Assembly: GCF_000876015.1 (NCBI RefSeq)
Contig: NZ_BBQM01000020.1
Coordinates: 62,001 to 126,000 of the forward strand
Direction of reading: 5' to 3'
DNA: 64,000 nucleotides
Source: Cupriavidus basilensis
GTDB lineage: Bacteria; Pseudomonadota; Gammaproteobacteria; Burkholderiales; Burkholderiaceae
The notes under the pieces: generated by a model
What the model saw: the letters and a program-made list of their open reading frames with translations, nothing else
The model's database searches: none
What the model was told of the DNA's origin: nothing
Program-made: the position numbers and the translations under genes
Shown: positions 1 to 10,375 of the stretch, in pieces
Layout: the number at the start of each line of letters is the position of its first letter
Position numbering within the stretch: position 1 is the first letter of the stretch

Positions 1-415
1 GTTCAGCGATCCGCCGATGAACCTGATGGCCGGCGACCTGCGCGGCGGGATCGTGACCCTGCCGGGCGGCATCGCCGTGCCGCTGCCGGCGGCCGCGGCC
101 CACGCCGGCCCGGTGACGGTGGGCGTGCGCGCCGGCGCGCTGCGCCTGGACGCCGCGTCCGGCATGGTGCCGGTGGCGGGCACGGTGGCGCTGGCCGAGC
201 TGTCTGGCTCGGACACCTTCGTGCACATGGACTCGCCGGTCGGCAACCTGGTGGCGCAGTTCCCGGGCGTGGTCGACCTGCAGCTGGGCGCACCGCTCAC
301 GCTGCAGCTCGACCCGGCGCAACTGTATCTGTTCGACGCGGCCGGCAAGCGCATCCATGCGCCGGCGCGGCCGCAGCGCGCGGCGGCGCCGCTGGCCGCG
401 GGGCGGGGAGCCTGA
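1..415 (+). CDS. glpS: Glycerol-type ABC transporter ATP-binding protein, C-terminal part (partial)
   Basis: The reading frame is open from the first base and ends at the TGA at 413-415, so only the last ~137 residues are present. The Walker motifs lie outside the window. What remains looks like the C-terminal regulatory (TOBE/OB-fold) part of a MalK/UgpC-type ATPase, with segments such as GVRAGALRL and VALAELSGSDTFVHM. The next gene, a second ATPase, starts one base after this stop (417), followed by two permeases, a DUF2160 protein and a large binding protein. That gene set matches the glycerol ABC transporter GlpSTPQ-V described in Rhizobium, where two different ATPases form the engine. 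The name is therefore inferred mainly from context. The product would hydrolyse ATP on the cytoplasmic face of the inner membrane. Confidence 0.75.
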   Translation, partial: FSDPPMNLMAGDLRGGIVTLPGGIAVPLPAAAAHAGPVTVGVRAGALRLDAASGMVPVAGTVALAELSGSDTFVHMDSPVGNLVAQFPGVVDLQLGAPLTLQLDPAQLYLFDAAGKRIHAPARPQRAAAPLAAGRGA

Positions 416-416
416 C

Positions 417-2414
<1,998 letters not shown>

Positions 2415-2422
<8 letters not shown>

Positions 2423-3236
2423 CGCCCAGCGGCGCGCGGCCTATGGCCGCGCCATCTTCCTCGTGGCCTATCTGGTGTTCGCCGTGCTGCCGATCTACTG
2501 GATGCTGAACATGTCGTTCAAGTCCAACGAGGAGATCGTCTCCACGCTGTCGCTGTGGCCGAACGACTTCACGCTGGACCACTACAAGACCATCTTCACC
2601 GATGCGTCGTGGTACTCCGGCTATGTCAACTCGATGATCTACGTGGCCATGAACACCGTGATCTCGATCACGGTGGCGCTGCCCGCGGCCTATGCGTTCT
2701 CGCGCTACCGCTTCATCGGCGACAAGCACGTGTTCTTCTGGCTGCTGACCAACCGCATGACGCCGCCGGCGGTGTTCCTGCTGCCGTTCTTCCAGCTCTA
2801 CACCACCATCGGCCTGATGGACACGCACCTGGGCGTGGCGCTCGCGCACCTGGTGTTCAACGTGCCGCTGGCGGTGTGGATCCTGGAAGGCTTCATGTCC
2901 GGCGTGCCGCGCGAGATCGACGAGACCGCGTACGTGGACGGCTATTCGTTCCCGCGCTTCTTCCTGACCATCTTCCTGCCGCTGATCAAGGCGGGCGTCG
3001 GCGTGGCGGCGTTCTTCTGCTTCATGTTCAGCTGGGTGGAGCTGCTGCTGGCGCGCACGCTGACCTCGGTCAACGCCAAGCCCATCGTCGCCACCATGAC
3101 GCGCACGGTGTCGGCCTCGGGCATGGACTGGGGCGTGCTGGCCGCGGCGGGCGTGCTGACCATCGTGCCGGGCGGCATCGTGATCTGGTTCGTGCGGCAC
3201 TACATCGCGAAGGGTTTCGCGATGGGGCGCGTTTAA
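2415..3236 (+). CDS. glpQ: Glycerol-type ABC transporter permease 2
   Basis: 273 residues, MalG/UgpE-type permease with six predicted membrane segments (first: AIFLVAYLVFAVLPIYWML). The EAA loop is DGYSFPRFFLTIFLPLIK. The start ATG at 2415 lies inside the end of the previous gene (8-base overlap), which fixes the start. Four bases after its stop, the ~106-bp palindromic repeat at 3240-3345 begins, separating the four upstream genes from the DUF2160 and binding-protein genes. If that element limits transcription or protects the mRNA 3' end, it would set the ratio between membrane complex and binding protein. The symbol is that of the Rhizobium glycerol transporter, not the E. coli phosphodiesterase GlpQ. 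Confidence 0.82.
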
Positions 3237-3239
3237 GAC

Positions 3240-3345
3240 GTCGTTTCAAAAAGATCCTGGCGTCGTTGCGCGGCCTTGTCGTACCGGTTGTACTGCCCGC
3301 GGCCGCGCGCCTGGCCAGGACCGCTTCGCTTCATTTTGAAACGAC
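3240..3345. repeat. Palindromic interspersed element, copy 1
   Basis: A ~106-bp element with perfect 12-bp inverted ends: GTCGTTTCAAAA at 3240-3251 and TTTTGAAACGAC at 3334-3345. Inner blocks also pair: CCTGGC with GCCAGG, and GCGCGGCC with GGCCGCGC, so the RNA could fold into one long imperfect hairpin. It begins 4 nt after the glpQ stop. A second, closely similar copy lies at 35035-35139, there 3 nt after a stop codon and in the same orientation. No ORF, transposase or obvious target duplication is visible. It is a REP/MITE-like element; function is unknown, with terminator or mRNA-stabiliser as possibilities. Confidence 0.8.
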
Positions 3346-3360
3346 CTCCAAGGAGAGGCA

Positions 3361-3669
3361 ATGCTGAGCTGGATGGTGTGGACCACCCCGGTGGCCGTGT
3401 TCTTCGTCTGCGTGGTGCTGATGCTGATCGGCATGACCGTGTGGGAGACGCGCGCGCCCACGCTCGAGCGCAAGGGTTTCCTGCCGATCGCCACCACGCG
3501 CGGCGACCGCCTGTTCATCGGCCTGATGTGCGCCGCGTGGATCAACCTGGCGTGGGTGGGGCTGGGCGAGAAGATGATGGCGTGGTTCTCGCTGGCCGAG
3601 GAACCCTCGATCTGGATCAGCTTCGTGGCGTCGATGCTGGTGCTGGCCCTGGTGATGCGCAAGGGCTGA
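3361..3669 (+). CDS. DUF2160 family membrane protein of glycerol ABC transporter
   Basis: 102 residues with three hydrophobic stretches: AVFFVCVVLMLIGMTVW, LFIGLMCAAWINLAWVGL, and WISFVASMLVLALVM. A ribosome-binding site AGGAGAGG lies just before the ATG at 3361. Size and sequence pattern fit DUF2160, a small integral membrane protein found between permeases and binding protein in GlpSTPQ-V type glycerol operons. Its biochemical role is not established; a fixed place in the operon suggests an accessory membrane subunit. It is separated from the upstream permease by the palindromic element (3240-3345) and from the binding-protein gene by 106 bp. Confidence 0.78.
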   Translation: MLSWMVWTTPVAVFFVCVVLMLIGMTVWETRAPTLERKGFLPIATTRGDRLFIGLMCAAWINLAWVGLGEKMMAWFSLAEEPSIWISFVASMLVLALVMRKG

Positions 3670-3775
3670 GAAAGCATAAAGCGACGGCAATCTCGTCGAT
3701 GGGCATGGCGGCCTGTACCTTCCCGGGCCGCAGCCCAGACAAAGAGCAGGGAGGGGGATTCTCGAGGAGACGTTC

Positions 3776-5518
<1,743 letters not shown>

Positions 5519-5598
5519 GCGCGTGCAGGGCGTGTCTCGTACCCGATTGCCGGGCACGTCCCGCCGCGCAGCCCATTCCCGCGTTGCCCGGGGGTTTG

Positions 5599-5628
5599 CT
5601 CCTCTCTCCCACTTGTGGGAGAGAGGAG
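5599..5628. repeat. Perfect 14-bp inverted repeat downstream of glpV
   Basis: CTCCTCTCTCCCAC at 5599-5612 and its exact reverse complement at 5615-5628, with only TT between. No T-run follows on either strand, so it is not a standard intrinsic terminator. Similar CTCTCCC/GGGAGAG palindromes are widespread REP-like intergenic elements in proteobacteria. It may mark or protect the 3' end of the glycerol operon mRNA. The rest of 5519-5778 shows nothing else I can assign. Confidence 0.7.
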
Positions 5629-5778
5629 ACCACAGGCAGCAAGCCGGCTTCATCGGCAGCCCGAACGCAACTGTTTCTCGATTGTTTCCTGCGATCCCGG
5701 CGCCAGCACAGCTGGCACCTCCATCGAGTGCACCAATACCGACATCCAGACCTCCTCAACGATTTTTCGGAAAATTCC

Positions 5779-5807
5779 TTGACTATCTATCTACCAGTAG
5801 ATAATAT
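5779..5807 (+). promoter_or_regulatory. Sigma70-like promoter with operator in the spacer
   Basis: TTGACT (5779-5784) and TAATAT (5802-5807) are separated by exactly 17 bp. The 16-bp palindrome at 5788-5803 sits inside the spacer and touches the -10, so a bound repressor would exclude RNA polymerase. The expected start site is about 5813-5815. Confidence 0.7.
5788..5803. promoter_or_regulatory. Palindromic operator O1
   Basis: TATCTAC-CA-GTAGATA: two perfectly complementary 7-bp arms around CA. The same arms recur at 5912-5927 (O2), 124 bp apart. The adjacent TetR gene (6855-7445) is the most likely binder; this assignment is inference from proximity and from the size and symmetry of the site. 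Confidence 0.7.
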
Positions 5808-5814
5808 TCGGGTC

Positions 5815-5850
5815 ATGGAAGCCGCTGCTCCGCCCCAGCCAGAACGCTGA
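5815..5850 (+). CDS. Possible leaderless 11-codon ORF (MEAAAPPQPER)
   Basis: An ATG at 5815 lies about 8 nt after the -10 of the promoter at 5779-5807, so a transcript from it could begin at or next to this codon. The frame runs 11 codons to TGA at 5848-5850 and is followed 28 nt later by an intrinsic terminator. There is no Shine-Dalgarno site within a transcript starting there. It could be a leader peptide, or it may be chance; the short transcript could equally be non-coding. Confidence 0.2.
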   Translation: MEAAAPPQPER

Positions 5851-5878
5851 AGCAGGAAAGAGGATCCAGCGCAGTACC

Positions 5879-5899
5879 CGGGGACTCCCCGTTTTTTTT
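5879..5899 (+). terminator. Intrinsic terminator between the two operators
   Basis: CGGGG (5879-5883), loop ACT, CCCCG (5887-5891), then eight T residues (5892-5899). It lies ~65-85 nt downstream of the predicted start of the O1 promoter and 115 nt before the repeat-protein gene. It would end a short RNA from that promoter, or act as an attenuator. It could also be a distant terminator of the glycerol operon. Confidence 0.7.
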
Positions 5900-5911
5900 G
5901 CCCAAGTCATC

Positions 5912-5927
5912 TATCTACTAGTAGATA
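5912..5927. promoter_or_regulatory. Palindromic operator O2
   Basis: TATCTACTAGTAGATA, a perfect 16-bp palindrome with the same arms as O1. It lies just downstream of the terminator and overlaps a weak promoter-like pair (TTGCCC at 5898-5903, TAGATA at 5922-5927, 18-bp spacer) that could serve the repeat-protein gene. Confidence 0.7.
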
Positions 5928-6013
5928 ACAGCAAGAAAAACGCCGGACTCCAGCGCGCCTTACCGATTCGATTCCGCCCCAGCGCGGATCCTCAATGTGA
6001 AATGGAGAAGATC

Positions 6014-6721
6014 ATGAACGCCAAGCTCATCGCCAAGACCGTCATCACCGCCGCCACCCTCGCTGCCGCCTTCGTGGCCGGCCAGGCACAAGCCTCGGGC
6101 CCCAAGGACAGCAGCTTCGCCGGCGACAAGTACGGCTACGTGTTCCGCACCGATGCCCGCGACGCCTACACCGACGGCGCGCGCATCAGCAACCGCGATG
6201 GCTACACCGACGGCGCCCGCACCGGCAACCGTGATGCGTACACCGATGGCGCCCGCACCGGCAAGGCCGACCCGTTCACCGACGGCGCGCTGGTCGCGGG
6301 CCTGGACCGCAGCGGCGTGTCGGCAACCCCGGCGCGCAGCGGCAACCGCGATGCCTTTACCGACGGTGCCCGCATCGGCAACCGTGATGCGTACACCGAT
6401 GGCGCGCGCACCGGCAAGGCTGACCCGTTCACCGATGGTGCGCTGGTAGCCGGCCTCGACCGCAGCGGTGTGTCGGCGACGCCGGCTCGCAGTGGCAACC
6501 GCGATGCCTTTACCGACGGCGCCCGCATCGGCAACCGTGATGCGTACACCGATGGCGCGCGCACCGGCAAGGCTGACCCGTTCACCGATGGCGCGCTGGT
6601 GGCCGGCCTGGACCGCAGCGGCGTGTCGGCAACCCCGGCCCGCAGCGGCAACCGCGACGCCTTCACCGACGGCGCCCGCACCGGCAAGTTCGACGTCTTC
6701 ACCGAAGGCGCCAACGCCTGA
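6014..6721 (+). CDS. Exported repeat protein with TDGA motifs, function unknown
   Basis: 235 residues. The start at 6014 is chosen because GGAGAAG (6004-6010) precedes it and the N terminus MNAKLIAKTVITAATLAAAF followed by VAGQAQA is a standard signal peptide; an in-frame ATG at 6002 adds only four residues. After the signal the protein consists almost entirely of about twelve short repeats of the form D-x-[YF]-T-D-G-A-[RL], arranged in a 51-residue super-repeat containing GLDRSGVSATPARSGNRD. The last copy is degenerate (DVFTEGANA) and ends the protein. No cysteines are present after the signal. The regular aspartates (D...TDGA) might bind a cation, but this is speculation. Two palindromic operators and a terminator precede it, and a TetR gene follows, so expression is probably induced by some signal. 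I do not recognise a named family. Confidence 0.8.
   Translation: MNAKLIAKTVITAATLAAAFVAGQAQASGPKDSSFAGDKYGYVFRTDARDAYTDGARISNRDGYTDGARTGNRDAYTDGARTGKADPFTDGALVAGLDRSGVSATPARSGNRDAFTDGARIGNRDAYTDGARTGKADPFTDGALVAGLDRSGVSATPARSGNRDAFTDGARIGNRDAYTDGARTGKADPFTDGALVAGLDRSGVSATPARSGNRDAFTDGARTGKFDVFTEGANA
6231..6689. repeat. Tandem 153-bp coding repeats (three units)
   Basis: The sequence GTGATGCGTACACCGATGGC recurs at 6231, 6384 and 6537, giving an exact 153-bp period (51 codons). Units differ mainly at third codon positions, and the third unit diverges at its end. Such near-identical in-frame repeats allow copy-number change by recombination without loss of frame. Confidence 0.9.
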
Positions 6722-6854
6722 GCGGCATGACGGTTCCCCGCTCCCGCGACCCGGGGCGGGGAAGGGCGCAGCGAGGGGCCGCCATCCGCGATCTTTCGCT
6801 GCGTGATTGGCTTTGACAGTCGAGAGGGTCCGCCCAACAGCGGACAAATGCCAG

Positions 6855-7445
6855 ATGAAAACCCTATCCGTACGCGAACAACTGCTCGAGCACACCCTGG
6901 TGCTGGTCCGGCAGCGGGGTTTCAATGGTTTCAGCTATCGCGACCTGGCCGAGCGCGTGGGCGTCAAGACGTCCAGCATCCATTACTACTTCCCGACCAA
7001 GGAAGACCTCGTGCAGGCGGCGGTGACGGAGTACAGCGCCCGCATCTGCGACCACGTGCGCCATATCGACACCGGCCTGCCGCCCGAGGACCAGGCCCGC
7101 GAATTCCTCCAGCCGTGGCTCGATTCGGCGGGCGGGGACCGCATCTGCCTGGTCGGCATGCTGTCGACCGAGGCGCTGCTGCTGCCCGAGCCGGTGCACC
7201 GCGTGCTCAAGGAGTTCTACCGCGTGAACGAGACGTGGCTCACGCGCCTGCTGGAAAGCGTGCAGGCCGCGCAGCACAAGCCCGCGGCGCTGGCGCCGCA
7301 GACGATGGCGCAGGCCGTGCTCGGCGCCTTGCAGAACGGGCTGGTGGTGGCGCGGCTGTTCGGCGCGCCGCAGCGGATCAAGGCCGCGGCCGACCTGCTG
7401 ACGGTGGCGGTGTCGGGCCCCGTGGCCGAACCCGTGCCGGCCTGA
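6855..7445 (+). CDS. TetR/AcrR family transcriptional regulator
   Basis: 196 residues. The N-terminal TetR helix-turn-helix is clear: FSYRDLAERVGVKTSSIHYYF followed by PTKEDLV (about residues 25-52). The C-terminal ligand domain contains GDRICLVGMLSTEALLLPEP, a pattern typical of the NemR-like branch where CLxGMLxxE is conserved. Start at 6855 (MKTLSVREQ); an in-frame TTG at 6807 is less likely because it would place the HTH unusually far in. No strong ribosome-binding site is visible. It lies 133 bp after the repeat-protein gene on the same strand. The palindromes at 5788 and 5912 are the nearest good TetR-type operators, and none is seen directly before this gene, so it probably controls the repeat-protein gene; the inducer is unknown. 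Confidence 0.85.
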   Translation: MKTLSVREQLLEHTLVLVRQRGFNGFSYRDLAERVGVKTSSIHYYFPTKEDLVQAAVTEYSARICDHVRHIDTGLPPEDQAREFLQPWLDSAGGDRICLVGMLSTEALLLPEPVHRVLKEFYRVNETWLTRLLESVQAAQHKPAALAPQTMAQAVLGALQNGLVVARLFGAPQRIKAAADLLTVAVSGPVAEPVPA

Positions 7446-7514
7446 AGCCCGGCCTTGCACAGCACCGATGCCCGCCACCCGGCGGGCGTCGTGCGTGGCG
7501 CGCCGGCGTGGCGC

Positions 7515-8387
7515 TCACGGACATTCCGCGAGCGCGCGCGCCAGCCAGTCGATCACCGGCCGGAAGCGCGACGCGCCGCGGAACTCGCGCGGATAGGCCA
7601 GCCAGATTTCCCTGACCACTTCGGGCACGTCGCGCACCAGTTCCAGCCGCGCGTCGCCGCGCGCCAGATGGTGCGGCAGCAGCCCGATGCCGAGCCCGCC
7701 GCAGACCGCCTCGTGCACGGCCAGCATGTTGTTGGACTGGAAGCCGGCGCGCGCGCCGGCGCGGCGCGTCCATTCCGATTCCGGCAGCGCCAGCCCTTCG
7801 TCGAGCAGGCCGCACAGCGGCGCCGCCGCCAGGGCTTCCTCCGGCCACGGTCCGCTGCCCGGCTGCCGCGCCGGCGCATAGAGGCCGTAGCCCATGCTGC
7901 CCGCGCGCTGCGCGATCACGTCGCTCTCCTGCGGGCGCGCCAGCCGCACCGCGATGTGCGCGCGCCGCCGCGCCAGGCTGGCCACGCGGTTGTCGGTCTC
8001 CAGCCGGACTTCGAGCTGCGGATGCGCGCGGTACAGCGCCGCCAGCCGCGGCGTGAGGAAATGGCTGCCGAGCGCCGCCGTGCAGGCAATGCCGACCACC
8101 CCCGAGACGCCGGCGCCGGCGTCCTCCACCGCGCGCAGCAGGCGCTCGGCCGAATGCTCCATCTGCTGCGCCGCCGCCAGCGCCGCGCGGCCCGCGGCCG
8201 AGAGCGCGAAGGCGCCGTCGGTGCGCGTGGCCACCGGCTTGCCGAGCGCGCTTTCCAGCCGCCGCACGCGGCGGATCGCGGTGGCGTGCGTCACGCCCAG
8301 CTCGCGCGCGCAGGCCGAGTAGTTGCCGGTGCGGATCAGCGTGGACAAGGTCAGCAGGTCGTCCCAATGCAGTGAACGTTTTTGCAC
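7515..8387 (-). CDS. LysR family transcriptional regulator
   Basis: 290 residues from a GTG start at 8387 (protein begins MQKRSLHWDDLLTLSTLI). The N-terminal winged HTH is seen in NYSACARELGVTHATAIRRV followed by RRLESALG. The rest is a LysR effector domain with the two-lobed periplasmic-binding-protein fold, including VGIACTAALGSHFLTPRL. The HTH region is slightly atypical in lacking the common SQPALS recognition pattern. It is divergent from the isochorismatase-like gene at 8533, with 145 bp between starts. LysR proteins commonly control the divergent neighbour, so this hydrolase is the likely target. The effector is unknown. Confidence 0.85.
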   Translation of the reverse strand: MQKRSLHWDDLLTLSTLIRTGNYSACARELGVTHATAIRRVRRLESALGKPVATRTDGAFALSAAGRAALAAAQQMEHSAERLLRAVEDAGAGVSGVVGIACTAALGSHFLTPRLAALYRAHPQLEVRLETDNRVASLARRRAHIAVRLARPQESDVIAQRAGSMGYGLYAPARQPGSGPWPEEALAAAPLCGLLDEGLALPESEWTRRAGARAGFQSNNMLAVHEAVCGGLGIGLLPHHLARGDARLELVRDVPEVVREIWLAYPREFRGASRFRPVIDWLARALAECP

Positions 8388-8410
8388 GGCGGATGTGAGC
8401 GGATTGAGAA

Positions 8411-8439
8411 TTGCCGGACAGCATAGCGCGCCCTATCAT
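8411..8439 (+). promoter_or_regulatory. Promoter of isochorismatase-like gene
   Basis: TTGCCG (8411-8416) and TATCAT (8434-8439) with a 17-bp spacer, in the divergent region between the LysR gene and the hydrolase. The predicted start is near 8446, 87 nt before the ATG. Confidence 0.5.
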
Positions 8440-8532
8440 CGCCTGCACACCGACCATCCCGGCGGTACCGGCAAGCCGCCCGGACCCCATCGCGACCGGA
8501 CAGCCGGCGCGGCCACATCAAAAGGAGCCACC

Positions 8533-9138
8533 ATGCCCGCACCCTTCACCCTGCTCGACCTCGCCGGCGCCAGCCGCGCCCCTTCGGCCTGGCAGGCAGC
8601 TACGCTGGTGCTGGTCGACCACCAGCGCGAATACGTGGACGGCAAGCTGCCGCTGGCCGGCATGCCCGCCGCCGTCGCGGCCTGCGCCGAACTGCTGGCG
8701 CTCGCGCGCCGCCACGGCAGCCCGGTGGTGCACGTGGTGCATCACGGCCGCGCCGGCAGCGGCGGCGCGTTCGACCCGGAAGGCCCTTATGCCGCGCTGA
8801 TCGAAGGCCTCGACGCGCGCGACGGCGAGCACACCGTGGCCAAGGGGCTGCCCAACAGCTTCGCCGGCACCACGCTGGCCGCGCTGCTCGCGCAGCTTGG
8901 CCGCAAGGAGCTGATCGTGGGCGGCTTCCAGACCCATATGTGCATCAGCGCCACGGTGCGCTCGGCGCTCGACCACGGCTATCGCAGCACCGTGGTCGCC
9001 GCGGCCTGCGCCACGCGCGACCTGCCCGATCCGCTCGGCGGCGCGCCGCTGGCGGCGGCCGAGGTCCACCGCGCGGCGCTGGCCGCGCTGCACGACCGCT
9101 TCGCCACCGTGGTGGCCGGCCCGGCGGCCTGGGACTGA
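8533..9138 (+). CDS. Isochorismatase-family cysteine hydrolase
   Basis: 201 residues. AAGGAG at 8522-8527 precedes the ATG at 8533. The Asp-Lys-Cys catalytic set of the family is visible: Asp in LVLVDHQREY, Lys in HTVAKGLPNSFAGT, and Cys in VGGFQTHMCISATVRSALD. The cis-peptide region before the cysteine (VGGFQTHMC) also fits. The family includes isochorismatases, nicotinamidases, carbamoylases and related amidases. The absence of a linked siderophore or NAD pathway gene gives no substrate. It is divergent from a LysR regulator, which suggests inducible catabolic use. Confidence 0.8.
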   Translation: MPAPFTLLDLAGASRAPSAWQAATLVLVDHQREYVDGKLPLAGMPAAVAACAELLALARRHGSPVVHVVHHGRAGSGGAFDPEGPYAALIEGLDARDGEHTVAKGLPNSFAGTTLAALLAQLGRKELIVGGFQTHMCISATVRSALDHGYRSTVVAAACATRDLPDPLGGAPLAAAEVHRAALAALHDRFATVVAGPAAWD

Positions 9139-9241
9139 AGCGCCTGCGGGCGGCGGAGGTGCGCCGGCGGGGCGGGCTGGTGCATACTACGGCCTCGCCG
9201 GCGCCCCTCCGGCCCCATTCCTCAGCCATTCCGACCGCCCC

Positions 9242-10240
9242 ATGAAACGCATTCTCGTCATCAAGATCACCTCGCTGGGTGACATGGTCCACACGTTGCC
9301 GTTGGTGTCCGACCTGCGCCGCGCCTATCCCGAGGCCAAGATCGACTGGGTGGCGGACGCCTCCTGCGCGGACATCCCGCGCTGGGCGGTGGGCGTGGAC
9401 CGCGTGATCGCGCCGCCGCTGCGGGGTTTCAAGAAGTCGCGCAGCTGGGCCGACCTGCGCGCCATCATCGGCGCGCTGTGGCAACTGCGCCGGGAAAAGT
9501 ACGACGTGGTGGTGGACGTGCATGGCGTCTACAAGAGCGCCATCGTGGCGTGGCTGGCGCGCTCGGGTCGCCGGCTCGGCTACGCCGCCGAGTATCTCGG
9601 CGAGGCGCGCGCCGTGTTCGCCTACACCCAGATCTTCGGGCCGCACGGCGACGCCACGGCCCGCTACAAGATGCGCATGGTGGTGGCCAACGCGCTCGGC
9701 TACCCGATCGAGCCGGCCGAGCACTACGCCCTGCGCGTGCCGGCGCCGGCCACGCCGCTCAACGCCGACGGCCAGCCGCGCGCGATGCTGTTCCACGCCA
9801 CCTCGGTCGAAGCCAAGAAATGGCCGGCGCAGCGCTGGATCGCGGTCGGCAGGGAGCTGACGGCGCGCGGCTACAAGATCCAGTTGCCGTGGGGCTCGCC
9901 GGCCGAGCGCGCGGAATCCGAGGCGCTGGCCGCGGAGATCCCGGGCGCGGAAGTGCTGCCGCGCATGACCATCACCGAATGCGCGCAGCGCGTCGACGCC
10001 GCCGCGCTGGTGGTCGGCACCGATACCGGCTTCGTCCACCTCGCCGACGCGCTCGGCAAGCCCTCGGTGATGCTGTTCACGGTGACGGACAGCCAGCATT
10101 TCGGCATCAATACGCCGGGCCAGTCCGTCTCCGTGGGCGCGAAAGGCGTGGTGCCGGAAGTCGCGGAAGTGCTCGACGCCATCGATCATGTCACCGCGGG
10201 CGAGCGCAGCCGTCAGGCAGGCGCCGCGCACACGGCCTGA
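9242..10240 (+). CDS. waaC: Lipopolysaccharide heptosyltransferase I
   Basis: 332 residues, glycosyltransferase family 9. The start MKRILVIKITSLGDMVHTLP is the hallmark N terminus of heptosyltransferase I, with the SLGDMVHTLP acceptor loop. DVHGVYKSAIVAWLARSG and the C-terminal nucleotide-sugar region VGTDTGFVHLADALGKPSV also fit the family. It adds the first heptose from ADP-heptose to Kdo of the lipid A-Kdo core at the inner face of the inner membrane. It stands alone here, without other core genes; 102 bp separates it from the upstream hydrolase, so it may share or own a promoter. Confidence 0.88.
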   Translation: MKRILVIKITSLGDMVHTLPLVSDLRRAYPEAKIDWVADASCADIPRWAVGVDRVIAPPLRGFKKSRSWADLRAIIGALWQLRREKYDVVVDVHGVYKSAIVAWLARSGRRLGYAAEYLGEARAVFAYTQIFGPHGDATARYKMRMVVANALGYPIEPAEHYALRVPAPATPLNADGQPRAMLFHATSVEAKKWPAQRWIAVGRELTARGYKIQLPWGSPAERAESEALAAEIPGAEVLPRMTITECAQRVDAAALVVGTDTGFVHLADALGKPSVMLFTVTDSQHFGINTPGQSVSVGAKGVVPEVAEVLDAIDHVTAGERSRQAGAAHTA

Positions 10241-10270
10241 GCGCTTGCCCGGGCCGCGCCGGCCCCGCGC

Positions 10271-10298
10271 TTGCGTTGTGTATCGTCCGATATATAAT
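10271..10298 (+). promoter_or_regulatory. Promoter with overlapping imperfect palindrome before TetR-OYE pair
   Basis: TTGCGT (10271-10276) and a consensus TATAAT (10293-10298), 16-bp spacer. An imperfect palindrome GTA-N2-G-N2-CGAT ... ATCG-N2-C-N2-TAC spans about 10280-10308 and covers the -10, as expected for autoregulation by the TetR protein encoded from 10376. Confidence 0.5.
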
Positions 10299-10375
10299 CG
10301 ATCCGTACCGGCTGCCGGGAAACGACCATTTCTTGGGGCGGATGCAGCAGACGACGCAAACGGCAAGGAACCCTC

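Noticed and set aside
3240..3345. Insertion sequence or MITE with target duplication
   Set aside because: Inverted ends are present, but no direct repeat flanks either copy and no transposase is linked, so mobility cannot be claimed from two copies.
5584..5850. 88-codon open frame across the O1 promoter region
   Set aside because: It would run over a 14-bp stem, the promoter and the operator; no ribosome-binding site and no similarity to any family I know. Only its last 11 codons are kept as a weak leader-ORF candidate.
6231..6689. Tandem repeat as a CRISPR-like array
   Set aside because: Period is 153 bp, in frame within an exported protein gene, with no short repeats and unique spacers and no cas genes.
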